A stretch of DNA of 64,000 bases from contig NZ_JAEFCB010000001.1 in NCBI RefSeq assembly GCF_016405905.1, positions 372,001 to 436,000 on the forward strand, given 5' to 3'. Under the pieces are notes generated by a model that was not told where the DNA came from, made no database searches, and worked only from the letters and a program-made list of their open reading frames with translations. Positions 57,415 to 64,000 of the stretch are shown here, in pieces. A program made the translations under genes and the position numbers. This DNA is from Variovorax sp. IB41 (GTDB taxonomy: Bacteria; Pseudomonadota; Gammaproteobacteria; Burkholderiales; Burkholderiaceae_C). Every line of letters starts with the position of its first letter. Within the stretch, counting starts at the first letter, position 1.

Positions 57415-58583
57415 GTACTGTGCTTTCCCCACGCACGCCCGAGATCACGACCAAGCTGCCGGCTGTCGGCACCACCATCTTCACGGTCATGTCGGCGCTG
57501 GCCGCCGAGAAGAATGCGGTCAATCTCGGGCAGGGCTTTCCGGATTTCCACTGCGATCCGAAGCTGCTCGAAGACGTGACCGCCGCGATGGCCGCGGGCC
57601 ACAACCAGTACCCGCCGATGCCGGGCATTCCGGCGCTGCGCGAGGCCATCGCCGCCAAGATTTCCGCGCTCTACGGCCACAGCTACAGCGCCGCCACCGA
57701 GATCACCGTCACCGCGGGCGCGACGCAGGCCATCATCACCGCCATCCTGGCCATCGTGCGGCCGGGCGACGAAGTGATCGTGCTGGAGCCCTGCTACGAC
57801 AGCTACGTGCCCAACATCGATCTGGCCGGCGGCAGCGTGGTGCGCGTGCCGCTCGTGCCCGGCACCTTCCGCCCCGACTTCGACAAGATCGCCGCCGCGC
57901 TCAGCCCGCGCACGCGCGCGATCATCATCAACACGCCGCACAACCCGAGCGCTACGGTCTGGACCGCGGACGAGATGCGCAAGCTCCAAGAGCTGCTCGC
58001 CCCGACCGACGTGTTCGTGATCGCCGACGAGGTCTACGAGCACATGGTGTTCGATGCGGCGCGCCACGAAAGCGTGGCCCGCTTCCCGGGCCTGGCGGCG
58101 CGCAGCTTCATCGTCAGCAGCTTCGGCAAGACCTACCACGTGACCGGCTGGAAGGTCGGCTACGTGGCCGCGCCCGCGCCGCTGATGGCCGAGTTCCGCA
58201 AGGTGCACCAGTTCAACGTGTTCACCGTGAACACGCCGATGCAGCATGCGCTCGCGCAGTACATGGCCGAGCCCAAGCCCTACCTCGAGCTGCCGGCCTT
58301 CTACCAGCGCAAGCGCGACCTGTTCGCCGCGGGCCTGGCCGAGAAGACGCGCTTCAGGCTCTTGCGCAGCGAAGGCAGCTACTTCCAGTGCGTGGACATC
58401 TCGGCCGTGAGCGATCTCTCCGAAGCCGACTTCTGCCTGTGGCTCACCGGCGAGATCGGCGTGGCGGCGATCCCGCTGTCGGCGTTCTACGGCAACGGCT
58501 TCGACCAGCGCGTGGTGCGCTTCTGCTTCGCCAAGAAGGACGAGACGCTTCTCGCCGCGCTGGACCGGCTCGCGAAGCTCTGA
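57411..58583 (+). CDS. Methionine-type aminotransferase (YbdL-like)
   Basis: A 390-residue class I PLP enzyme. G-Q-G-F-P-D-F near 41-47, N-T-P-H-N-P near 174-179, D-E-V-Y-E near 206-210, and PLP-binding Lys240 in S-F-G-K-T-Y-H-V-T-G-W-K. This S-F-G-K-T-Y pattern is the YbdL / kynurenine-aminotransferase group, which prefers methionine, phenylalanine or kynurenine. Overlap with the CysB-like regulator supports a sulfur amino-acid role. Confidence 0.9.
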   Translation: MSTVLSPRTPEITTKLPAVGTTIFTVMSALAAEKNAVNLGQGFPDFHCDPKLLEDVTAAMAAGHNQYPPMPGIPALREAIAAKISALYGHSYSAATEITVTAGATQAIITAILAIVRPGDEVIVLEPCYDSYVPNIDLAGGSVVRVPLVPGTFRPDFDKIAAALSPRTRAIIINTPHNPSATVWTADEMRKLQELLAPTDVFVIADEVYEHMVFDAARHESVARFPGLAARSFIVSSFGKTYHVTGWKVGYVAAPAPLMAEFRKVHQFNVFTVNTPMQHALAQYMAEPKPYLELPAFYQRKRDLFAAGLAEKTRFRLLRSEGSYFQCVDISAVSDLSEADFCLWLTGEIGVAAIPLSAFYGNGFDQRVVRFCFAKKDETLLAALDRLAKL

Positions 58584-58611
58584 CGACGGCCGCCAGGACC
58601 CGGGTGCCGCG

Positions 58612-58986
58612 ATGACGATGAACCGGCCGCGCTGGCTCCTCCTGGTCCTGGGCCTCTCGTTCCTCGTGGTGGGCGTGGCCGACGCCTTCATGCCGCCCGT
58701 GCGCGGCAAGGACTACACCGTGCTCGACGTGGCGCACGCGTTCCTGATCTCGGCGCTTTGCTACACGTGGTGCCGGGCCGAGGGCCTCGCGCGCGGCGTG
58801 ATCCCGCCGGGCCGCTCGGCGCTGTGGGCCGGGGTCTTTCCGCTGGTGGGCATTCCGGTCTATTTCTTTCGCACGCGCTCGTGGCGACGCGCGTTGCTGT
58901 CCACGTTGGGAGCGGTGGGTTTCCTGGCCGTGGGCCTGGTGCTCGCGGCCGTCGGCACCCTGTTGACCGAGTTGACGCGAAGCTGA
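58612..58986 (+). CDS. Small hypothetical membrane protein
   Basis: A 124-residue protein with four predicted membrane segments (L-L-L-V-L-G-L-S-F-L-V-V-G-V near 9-22; A-F-L-I-S-A-L-C-Y near 43-51; A-G-V-F-P-L-V-G-I-P-V-Y-F near 73-85; A-V-G-F-L-A-V-G-L-V-L near 101-111). No family recognised. An 11-bp gap to the next gene suggests co-transcription. Confidence 0.7.
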   Translation: MTMNRPRWLLLVLGLSFLVVGVADAFMPPVRGKDYTVLDVAHAFLISALCYTWCRAEGLARGVIPPGRSALWAGVFPLVGIPVYFFRTRSWRRALLSTLGAVGFLAVGLVLAAVGTLLTELTRS

Positions 58987-58997
58987 GGGCCGTCCGA

Positions 58998-59450
58998 ATG
59001 AAGTCCGCCAACATCGTCAAGCTCGTCTTCGGCCTCGTCGGCGTGCTGATGCTCGCCGGCGCCTGGTTCCTGTACCAGAACACCACCAAGTTCATCGCCT
59101 CGGCCAGCCGGGCGCAGGGCGAGGTGATCGAGCTGCTGCGCGTGGAGAGTTCGCGCCGCAACAGCTCGGACACTTGGCGTCCGCTGGTGCATTTCAAGGG
59201 GCCGTCCGGTGAAATCGTCGAATTCGCGCCGTCTAGCAGCAGCAGCCCGCCCGCCTACGACAAGGGAGAGGTCGTGGGCGTGTTCTTCGACCCCGCCGAT
59301 CCGAAGGATGCCCGGCTCGACGGCTTCTTCGACCTCTGGGGCGGCGCGACCATCGTCGGCGGGTTGGGTACCGTGTTCCTGGCGTTCGCCGTGGGCATGC
59401 ACTTCCTGCTCTCCGACGAGGCAGGCGCCAGGCGCCGACGTCCACGGTAG
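58998..59450 (+). CDS. DUF3592-type membrane protein
   Basis: A 150-residue protein with membrane helices at about 7-25 and 114-137 and a beta-rich domain between them (A-x-G-E-V-I-E-L and W-R-P-L-V-H-F segments, then V-V-G-V-F-F-D-P-A-D-P-x-D-A-R-L-D-G-F), the DUF3592 pattern. Function unknown. Ends in an Arg-rich tail. Confidence 0.75.
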   Translation: MKSANIVKLVFGLVGVLMLAGAWFLYQNTTKFIASASRAQGEVIELLRVESSRRNSSDTWRPLVHFKGPSGEIVEFAPSSSSSPPAYDKGEVVGVFFDPADPKDARLDGFFDLWGGATIVGGLGTVFLAFAVGMHFLLSDEAGARRRRPR

Positions 59451-59549
59451 GACTGTCCTGACCGCCGAAGGGGCGGCTCTCCGGCGCTTCGCGCGCCCCG
59501 GGACGATGAGCATCAAGGCTCGTTACAACAAACGTCCCAGGAGAAAACC

Positions 59550-59708
59550 ATGTCCCTCTCGTTCATTCTGCTCATCGTCCTGATCCTGATACTGATCGGC
59601 GCGCTGCCGAGCTGGGGTTACAGCCGCTCCTGGGGCTACGGGCCAAGCGGTGGCGTCGGCCTGATCGTGCTGATCGTCGTCATCCTGGTTCTCATGGGTC
59701 GCATATAG
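59550..59708 (+). CDS. DUF3309-type small membrane protein
   Basis: A 52-residue protein with an N-terminal L-I-V-L-I-L-I-L-I-G-A-L-P-S-W-G-Y segment, a G-Y-G-P-S-G-G turn and a second Leu/Val/Ile-rich helix. This small family is common in soil and plant-associated Proteobacteria and has no known role. CAGGAGAAAACC precedes the ATG, a strong ribosome-binding site. A good terminator follows. Confidence 0.85.
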   Translation: MSLSFILLIVLILILIGALPSWGYSRSWGYGPSGGVGLIVLIVVILVLMGRI

Positions 59709-59723
59709 CACCCACCCCTCAAT

Positions 59724-59754
59724 GAAAAAAGCCCGCTTCGCCGCGGGCTTTTTT
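59724..59754. terminator. Bidirectional terminator
   Basis: AAAAAAGCCCGC and GCGGGCTTTTTT pair with a TTCGCC loop. It serves the small membrane gene on the plus strand; on the minus strand it starts at the stop codon of hrpA. Confidence 0.92.
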
Positions 59755-62700
59755 CATGCCTGCAGCTGGGCCCAGGCCTTGTCCAGCCGCTTGACGCTCA
59801 CGGGCTGCGGCGTGCGCAGTTCCTGGGCGAAGAAGCTCACGCGAAGCTCCTCGAGCAGCCAGCGGAACTCGAGCATGCGGTCGTCCACCACGCCCTTGCG
59901 CTCGGCCACCAGGCGCCAGTAGCGCTGCTCCTGCGGGCGCAGTTCGGCCAGCTTGGCGGTGTCGCGCGCGGGGTCGGCGCGCAGCTTGTCCAGGCGCAGC
60001 ACGATGGCTTTCAGGTAGCGCGCGAAGTGCTGCAGCTGCGTCCACGGCGAGTCGGCGATGAAGCGTTTGCCGACGAGCTTCTGCAGCTGCTGTCCAGCGT
60101 CCTGCACCGCCTCGGGCTGGATCTTGGTGTCCTTGATCTTGCGCGCCGCGGCGGCGTATTCGACGAGGATGGTGGACGCAAGGCGCGCCACCTCGTTGGC
60201 GATCAGCGTGAGCCGCCCTCGCCCCTCTTCCAGCCGGCGCTTGAAGGCGAACTCGTCGGTGGGCAGCGGCTCCTGAAGGAACGCGCGATCGATGGCCACG
60301 TCGATGATCTGCGCGCGCAGTTCCTCGGAGGTGCCCAGCGGCATGTAGGCCACGGCCATCTTCTGCAGGTCGGGGATGTTCTTCTCGAGGTACTTGAGCG
60401 CGTCCTTCAGCTGCAGCGCGAACAGGCGGCGCAGGCCCGCACGATGCTTTGCCGCTGCGACGGCGGGCTCGTCGAACACCTCGATCGTCACCGCGTCGCC
60501 TTCGTCGCGCAGCGCGGGAAAGCCGATGAGCGATTGCGCGCCGCGGCGCACTTCCATCAGCTCCGGCAGTTCGCCGAAGGTCCAGGCCGTGTAGCGCTGG
60601 CCCGCGGGCAAAGCGGGTGTCGCCTTTTCGGGCGCTGCGCTTTTCACGGGCCCCTTGCCTTCATCGGCGGCAGAGGCTTTCGGCGCCGGCGACGCTTTCA
60701 CGTTGAGCCCCGCGAGCGCCTGGAACGCACCGCGTGCCTGCGCGCCCAGCTCTGCCTTCAGCGCGCCGAGGTTGCGCCCCATGCCCAGTTGGCGGCCGTG
60801 CTCGTCGACGATGCGCAGGTTCATGAACAGGTGCGGCGCCAGCATGTCGAGCTTGAAATCGGCGCGCTTCACGTCGATGCTGGTCATGTCGCGCACGCGC
60901 TTGAGCAGCACGTCGGTGAGCGAGCCGCTGCCGAACAGCTCGGGCACCGAGAGCGCCTCGGCCAGCTTCGACGCCGATTCGGGCAGCGGCACCAGCCGCG
61001 AGCGCGGGCGCTGCGGCAGGCTCTTGAGCAGCGCCTGGATCTTGTCCTTGAGCATGCCGGTCACCAGCCACTCGCAGCGCTCCTCGCTCACCTGGTTGAG
61101 CACGAAGAGCGGCACGCTGACCGTGAGGCCGTCCTTCGCATCGCCGGGTTCATGCAGGTACGCCGCCGCGCAATCGACACCGCCGAGCCTGAGCGTCGGC
61201 GGGAACGACTGCGTCGTGATGCCGGCCGCCTGGTGGCGCATGAGCTCCTCGCGCGTGAGGTACAGGAGGCGCGGCTGTTCCCTTGAGGCGTGGCGGTACC
61301 AGTTCTCGAAGCTGATGCCGCTCGCCACGTCGGCGGGCAGTTGCGCGTCGTAGAACGCGAAGATCAGTTCCTCATCGACCAGCACGTCCTGCCGGCGCGC
61401 CTTGTGCTCCAGCCCCTCGACTTCGCGCACCAGCTTGCGGTTGGCCGTGAGGAACGGAAACTTGCTTTCCCACTGCCCGGCGACCAGCGCTTCGCGAATG
61501 AAGATCTCGCGCGCGGCGACCGGATCGACCTTGGTGAAATCGACGCGCCGCCCGCTGTACACCACGAGGCCGTAGAGCGTCGCGCGCTCCAGCGCCGAGA
61601 CCTGCGCGCCCTTCTTTTCCCAATGCGGATCGAGCAACTGCTTCTTCAGCAGATGCCCCGCCACTTGTTCGAGCCACTGCGGCTCGATGTTGGCGATGCC
61701 ACGGCCGAAGAGGCGCGTGGTCTCGACCAGTTCGGCCGCGACGATCCAGCGGCCGGGCTTCTTCTTCAGGTGCGCGCCGGGGTGCTTGTAGAACTTGATG
61801 CCGCGCGCGCCGAGGTACGCCTCGTCGTCTTCGAGCTTCCAGCCGACGTTGCCCAGGAGGCCCGCGAGCATCGACAGGTGCAGCGGCTCGTAGCCGGCCG
61901 GCTCGGCGTTGATGCGCCACTTGTGCTCGGTGACCACCGTGAGCAGCTGCGAGTGGATGTCGCGCCACTCGCGCACGCGGCGGATGTTGATGAAGTTCTG
62001 GCGCAGCAGTTGCTCGTACTGGCGGTTGCTGAGCTTGTGCGTGTCGCCATGGCCGCCGCGCGCATCGGCGATCCATTTCCACAGGCGCAGGTAGCCACTG
62101 AATTCGCTCTTCTCGTCATCGAATTTCGAATGCGCCTGGTCGGCCTGCTGCTGCGCTTCCATCGGGCGGTCGCGCACGTCCTGCACGCTGAGGGCCGAGG
62201 CGATGACCAGCACTTCTTCGAGCGCACCGCGCGTGCGGGCCTCCAGGATCATCCGGCCCACGCGCGGATCGAGCGGCAGCTTGGCGAGCTCGCCGCCGGT
62301 GGCGGTGAGCTCGTTCGCATCGTCGACAGCGCCGAGTTCGTTGAGCAACTGGTAGCCGTCGGCGATCGCGCGCGGCGACGGCGCCTCGAGGAACGGAAAG
62401 CGCGCCACGTCACCCAGCCGCAGCGACTTCATCCGCAGGATCACGCCCGCGAGCGAGGAGCGCAGGATTTCCGGATCGGTGAAACGCGGACGGCCGTCGA
62501 AATCCTTCTCGTCGTAGAGCCGGATGCAGATGCCGTTGGCCACGCGGCCGCAACGGCCCGCGCGCTGGTTGGCCGCGGCCTGGCTGATCGGCTCGACCAG
62601 CAACTGCTCGACCTTGCTGCGGAAGCTGTAGCGCTTGACGCGCGCCGTGCCGGTGTCGATCACGTAGCGGGTGCCCGGCACGGTGAGCGAGGTCTCGGCC

Positions 62701-63617
62701 ACGTTGGTGGCGAGCACGATGCGCCGGCCCGTGTGGCTGTCGAAGATGCGGTCCTGCTCGGGGCCCGAGAGCCGCGCGAACAACGGCAGCACCTCGGCGT
62801 TGCGGAACAGCGGCTGGTGGCTTAGGTGGCGGCGCAGGTGGTCGGCCGCCTCGCGGATCTCGCGCTCGCCGGGCAGGAAAACGAGGATGTCGCCCGCGTT
62901 GTGCGGATCGCGCCAGAGCTCGTCGACGCCGTCGGCGATGGCGTCGTTCAGGTCGTGCTCGCGCGATTCCTCGAAGGGGCGGTAGCGCTGCTCGACCGGG
63001 AAGGTGCGGCCCGAGACGTAGATGATCGGCGCCGGTCCCTTCGAGGATGCGAAGTGCTGCGCGAAGCGGTCGGCATCGATGGTCGCCGAGGTCACGATCA
63101 CCTTCAGGTCGGGGCGGCGCGGCAGGATCTCGCGCAGGTAGCCGAGCAGGAAGTCGATGTTCAGCGAGCGCTCGTGGGCCTCGTCGATGATGAGCGTGTC
63201 GTAGGCCTTGAGCAGCGGATCGGTCTGCGTCTCGGCCAGCAGGATGCCGTCGGTCATGAGCTTGACCGAGGCGTCGCGGCTCAGGCGGTCCTGGAAGCGC
63301 ACCTTGAAGCCGACCACGTCGCCCAGCGGCGTCTTCAGCTCTTCGGCGATGCGCTTGGCCACGGAGCTTGCGGCAATGCGTCGCGGCTGCGTGTGGCCGA
63401 TGAGCCGGCCCTTGCCCGGCTCGGCGTTGATCTTGCCGCGGCCGAGCGCGAGCGCGATCTTGGGCAGCTGCGTGGTCTTGCCCGAGCCGGTTTCGCCGCA
63501 CACGATCACGACCTGGTTCGCCTGGATGGCGGCCATGATCTCGTCGCGCCGGCCGGAGACGGGAAGCGATTCGGGGAACTCGATGCGCAAGGGGGCGGAG
63601 GGTGTCGTGGTCGTCAA
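59754..63617 (-). CDS. hrpA: ATP-dependent RNA helicase HrpA
   Basis: A 1287-residue DEAH helicase of full family length. Walker A G-E-T-G-S-G-K-T-T at 41-49, D-E-A-H at 145-148, S-A-T in motif III, and Q-R-A-G-R-C-G-R in motif VI, followed by the HA2, OB and long C-terminal HrpA-specific regions. HrpA processes fimbrial mRNA and resolves stalled ribosomes in E. coli. The assigned start is TTG at 63617; the next ATG, at codon 28, would remove part of the conserved N-terminus, so the rare start is favoured but not certain. Confidence 0.95.
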   Translation of the reverse strand: MTTTTPSAPLRIEFPESLPVSGRRDEIMAAIQANQVVIVCGETGSGKTTQLPKIALALGRGKINAEPGKGRLIGHTQPRRIAASSVAKRIAEELKTPLGDVVGFKVRFQDRLSRDASVKLMTDGILLAETQTDPLLKAYDTLIIDEAHERSLNIDFLLGYLREILPRRPDLKVIVTSATIDADRFAQHFASSKGPAPIIYVSGRTFPVEQRYRPFEESREHDLNDAIADGVDELWRDPHNAGDILVFLPGEREIREAADHLRRHLSHQPLFRNAEVLPLFARLSGPEQDRIFDSHTGRRIVLATNVAETSLTVPGTRYVIDTGTARVKRYSFRSKVEQLLVEPISQAAANQRAGRCGRVANGICIRLYDEKDFDGRPRFTDPEILRSSLAGVILRMKSLRLGDVARFPFLEAPSPRAIADGYQLLNELGAVDDANELTATGGELAKLPLDPRVGRMILEARTRGALEEVLVIASALSVQDVRDRPMEAQQQADQAHSKFDDEKSEFSGYLRLWKWIADARGGHGDTHKLSNRQYEQLLRQNFINIRRVREWRDIHSQLLTVVTEHKWRINAEPAGYEPLHLSMLAGLLGNVGWKLEDDEAYLGARGIKFYKHPGAHLKKKPGRWIVAAELVETTRLFGRGIANIEPQWLEQVAGHLLKKQLLDPHWEKKGAQVSALERATLYGLVVYSGRRVDFTKVDPVAAREIFIREALVAGQWESKFPFLTANRKLVREVEGLEHKARRQDVLVDEELIFAFYDAQLPADVASGISFENWYRHASREQPRLLYLTREELMRHQAAGITTQSFPPTLRLGGVDCAAAYLHEPGDAKDGLTVSVPLFVLNQVSEERCEWLVTGMLKDKIQALLKSLPQRPRSRLVPLPESASKLAEALSVPELFGSGSLTDVLLKRVRDMTSIDVKRADFKLDMLAPHLFMNLRIVDEHGRQLGMGRNLGALKAELGAQARGAFQALAGLNVKASPAPKASAADEGKGPVKSAAPEKATPALPAGQRYTAWTFGELPELMEVRRGAQSLIGFPALRDEGDAVTIEVFDEPAVAAAKHRAGLRRLFALQLKDALKYLEKNIPDLQKMAVAYMPLGTSEELRAQIIDVAIDRAFLQEPLPTDEFAFKRRLEEGRGRLTLIANEVARLASTILVEYAAAARKIKDTKIQPEAVQDAGQQLQKLVGKRFIADSPWTQLQHFARYLKAIVLRLDKLRADPARDTAKLAELRPQEQRYWRLVAERKGVVDDRMLEFRWLLEELRVSFFAQELRTPQPVSVKRLDKAWAQLQA

Positions 63618-63768
63618 GGGAAAGCAGTCGTCGTCGGCACGCGGCGGGCAAACCGTCGATTATCGGCGCGCACCGGCTGTTGCACAGCTTCCACAGTACG
63701 GCGCCACCGCTTGTTGTGTGACGTAAATAGTCTTTACTCCACCGCAACCCGCCGATAGGATCGCATCC

Positions 63769-63861
63769 ATGTCCTTCCTTGCCCTCACCCCCCTGCGCAG
63801 CCGCTGCGCAGGCCATGCGCTCTGCGTGCATGGCCGGGTCAGGTTGCTCCGCCCGGCCTGA
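63769..63861 (+). CDS. Possible leader peptide (30 residues)
   Basis: ATG 63769 has AGGA 8 bp upstream and opens a 30-codon frame ending in TGA. The peptide has five Arg, two Cys and two His, notably L-R-S-R-C-A-G-H-A-L-C-V-H-G-R-V-R. It lies 76 bp before a strong hairpin with a T-run. The combination resembles an attenuation leader that senses charged tRNA supply (Arg, Cys or His), but no downstream gene is visible to test it. Confidence 0.4.
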   Translation: MSFLALTPLRSRCAGHALCVHGRVRLLRPA

Positions 63862-63936
63862 GGCCCGCGCCACTTTTTTCCAGTTGCGCGCTTCAGGCAC
63901 CGAAGCGCAGCAACCGTCCCTTTCAAGCGTCTGCCT

Positions 63937-63971
63937 GCCGCTCCTTCATTGCGAAGGGGTGGCCGCTTTTT
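63937..63971 (+). terminator. Possible attenuator hairpin
   Basis: GCCGCTCCTTC and GAAGGGGTGGC form an 11-bp stem with two G-T pairs and an ATTGC loop, followed after CGC by TTTTT. No open gene ends here, so it would stop transcripts from the leader region and is a candidate attenuator. Confidence 0.5.
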
Positions 63972-64000
63972 CGTACCCGTTTTTTCAAAGAATCATCCAT

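Larger units (their letters stand above)
63618..64000. other. Right-edge intergenic region
   Basis: This 383-bp stretch has no full gene. It contains the short inverted repeat GTAAA/TTTAC (63723-63737), a possible 30-residue leader peptide (63769-63861) and a terminator-like hairpin (63937-63971). Longer open frames on the minus strand look like GC-rich artefacts. The layout suggests the 5' leader of a plus-strand gene beginning beyond the window. Confidence 0.55.

Noticed and set aside
63660..63926. 88-codon minus-strand frame at the right edge
   Set aside because: No family resemblance, Arg/Ala/Cys-rich, and it lies opposite the more plausible leader region.

Overview
The window is about 67% GC, compactly coded, and looks like a chromosomal segment of a betaproteobacterium of the Comamonadaceae, most likely Variovorax or a close relative. 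The reasons are the two Bug-type periplasmic receptors without their membrane partners, a salicylate-5-hydroxylase-type (nagAa-G-H-Ab) cluster under a NahR/NagR-like regulator, the gene orders guaB/guaA, ratA-rnfH//smpB, typA-truB-rbfA-infB-nusA-rimP and holC-pepA//lptF-lptG, and GC-rich intergenic hairpin repeats of a style seen in this family. The genus is an inference from gene content; no search was run.

Layout. 1-5.5 kb: end of a DUF72 gene, a DinB-fold protein, RidA, and a minus-strand block (aminotransferase, Bug receptor, RraA-type aldolase) divergent from a LysR regulator. 5.5-11 kb: a minus-strand aromatic hydroxylase operon (ferredoxin reductase, large and small oxygenase subunits, a chorismate-mutase/PchB-like protein, a Bug receptor, a Rieske ferredoxin) facing a NahR-like LysR gene. 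11-15.4 kb: accessory and repair genes (repeat-like segment, AT-rich immunity-like orphan, endonuclease V, 2'-5' RNA ligase, small unknown protein, TetR regulator, metallo-beta-lactamase-fold lipoprotein). 15.4-21 kb: the guaB-guaA purine genes, with a VapC-type toxin-antitoxin pair between them and an AbiE toxin-antitoxin pair downstream of guaA, the latter bounded by an imperfect 32-bp duplication of the guaA 3' end.

21-36 kb: housekeeping genes. These are ratA/rnfH and smpB, an ECF sigma/anti-sigma pair bracketed by two paralogous Lipoprotein_15 genes, a DMT transporter, then typA-truB-rbfA-infB-nusA-rimP reading leftward from a leader that carries a long inverted repeat. 36-47 kb: an MFS exporter, the yejABEF peptide ABC importer, fabI, a periplasmic ATP-dependent DNA ligase and a large PLP decarboxylase. 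47-64 kb: nfeD and an SPFH protein, tRNA-Ser(GGA), a coiled-coil protein, a stand-alone receiver, a LivK-type binding protein, holC-pepA divergent from lptFG, a CbiX-type chelatase with a CysB-like regulator and a methionine-type aminotransferase, small membrane proteins, and hrpA. At the right edge a possible leader peptide followed by a terminator-like hairpin suggests an attenuated gene just outside the window.

The most interesting points are the guaA-flanking repeats around abiE, the PchB-like gene inside the hydroxylase operon, the right-edge leader/attenuator, the long inverted repeat ahead of rimP-nusA-infB, and the AT-rich immunity-like orphan. I found no CRISPR array, no rRNA, and no transposase or integrase.
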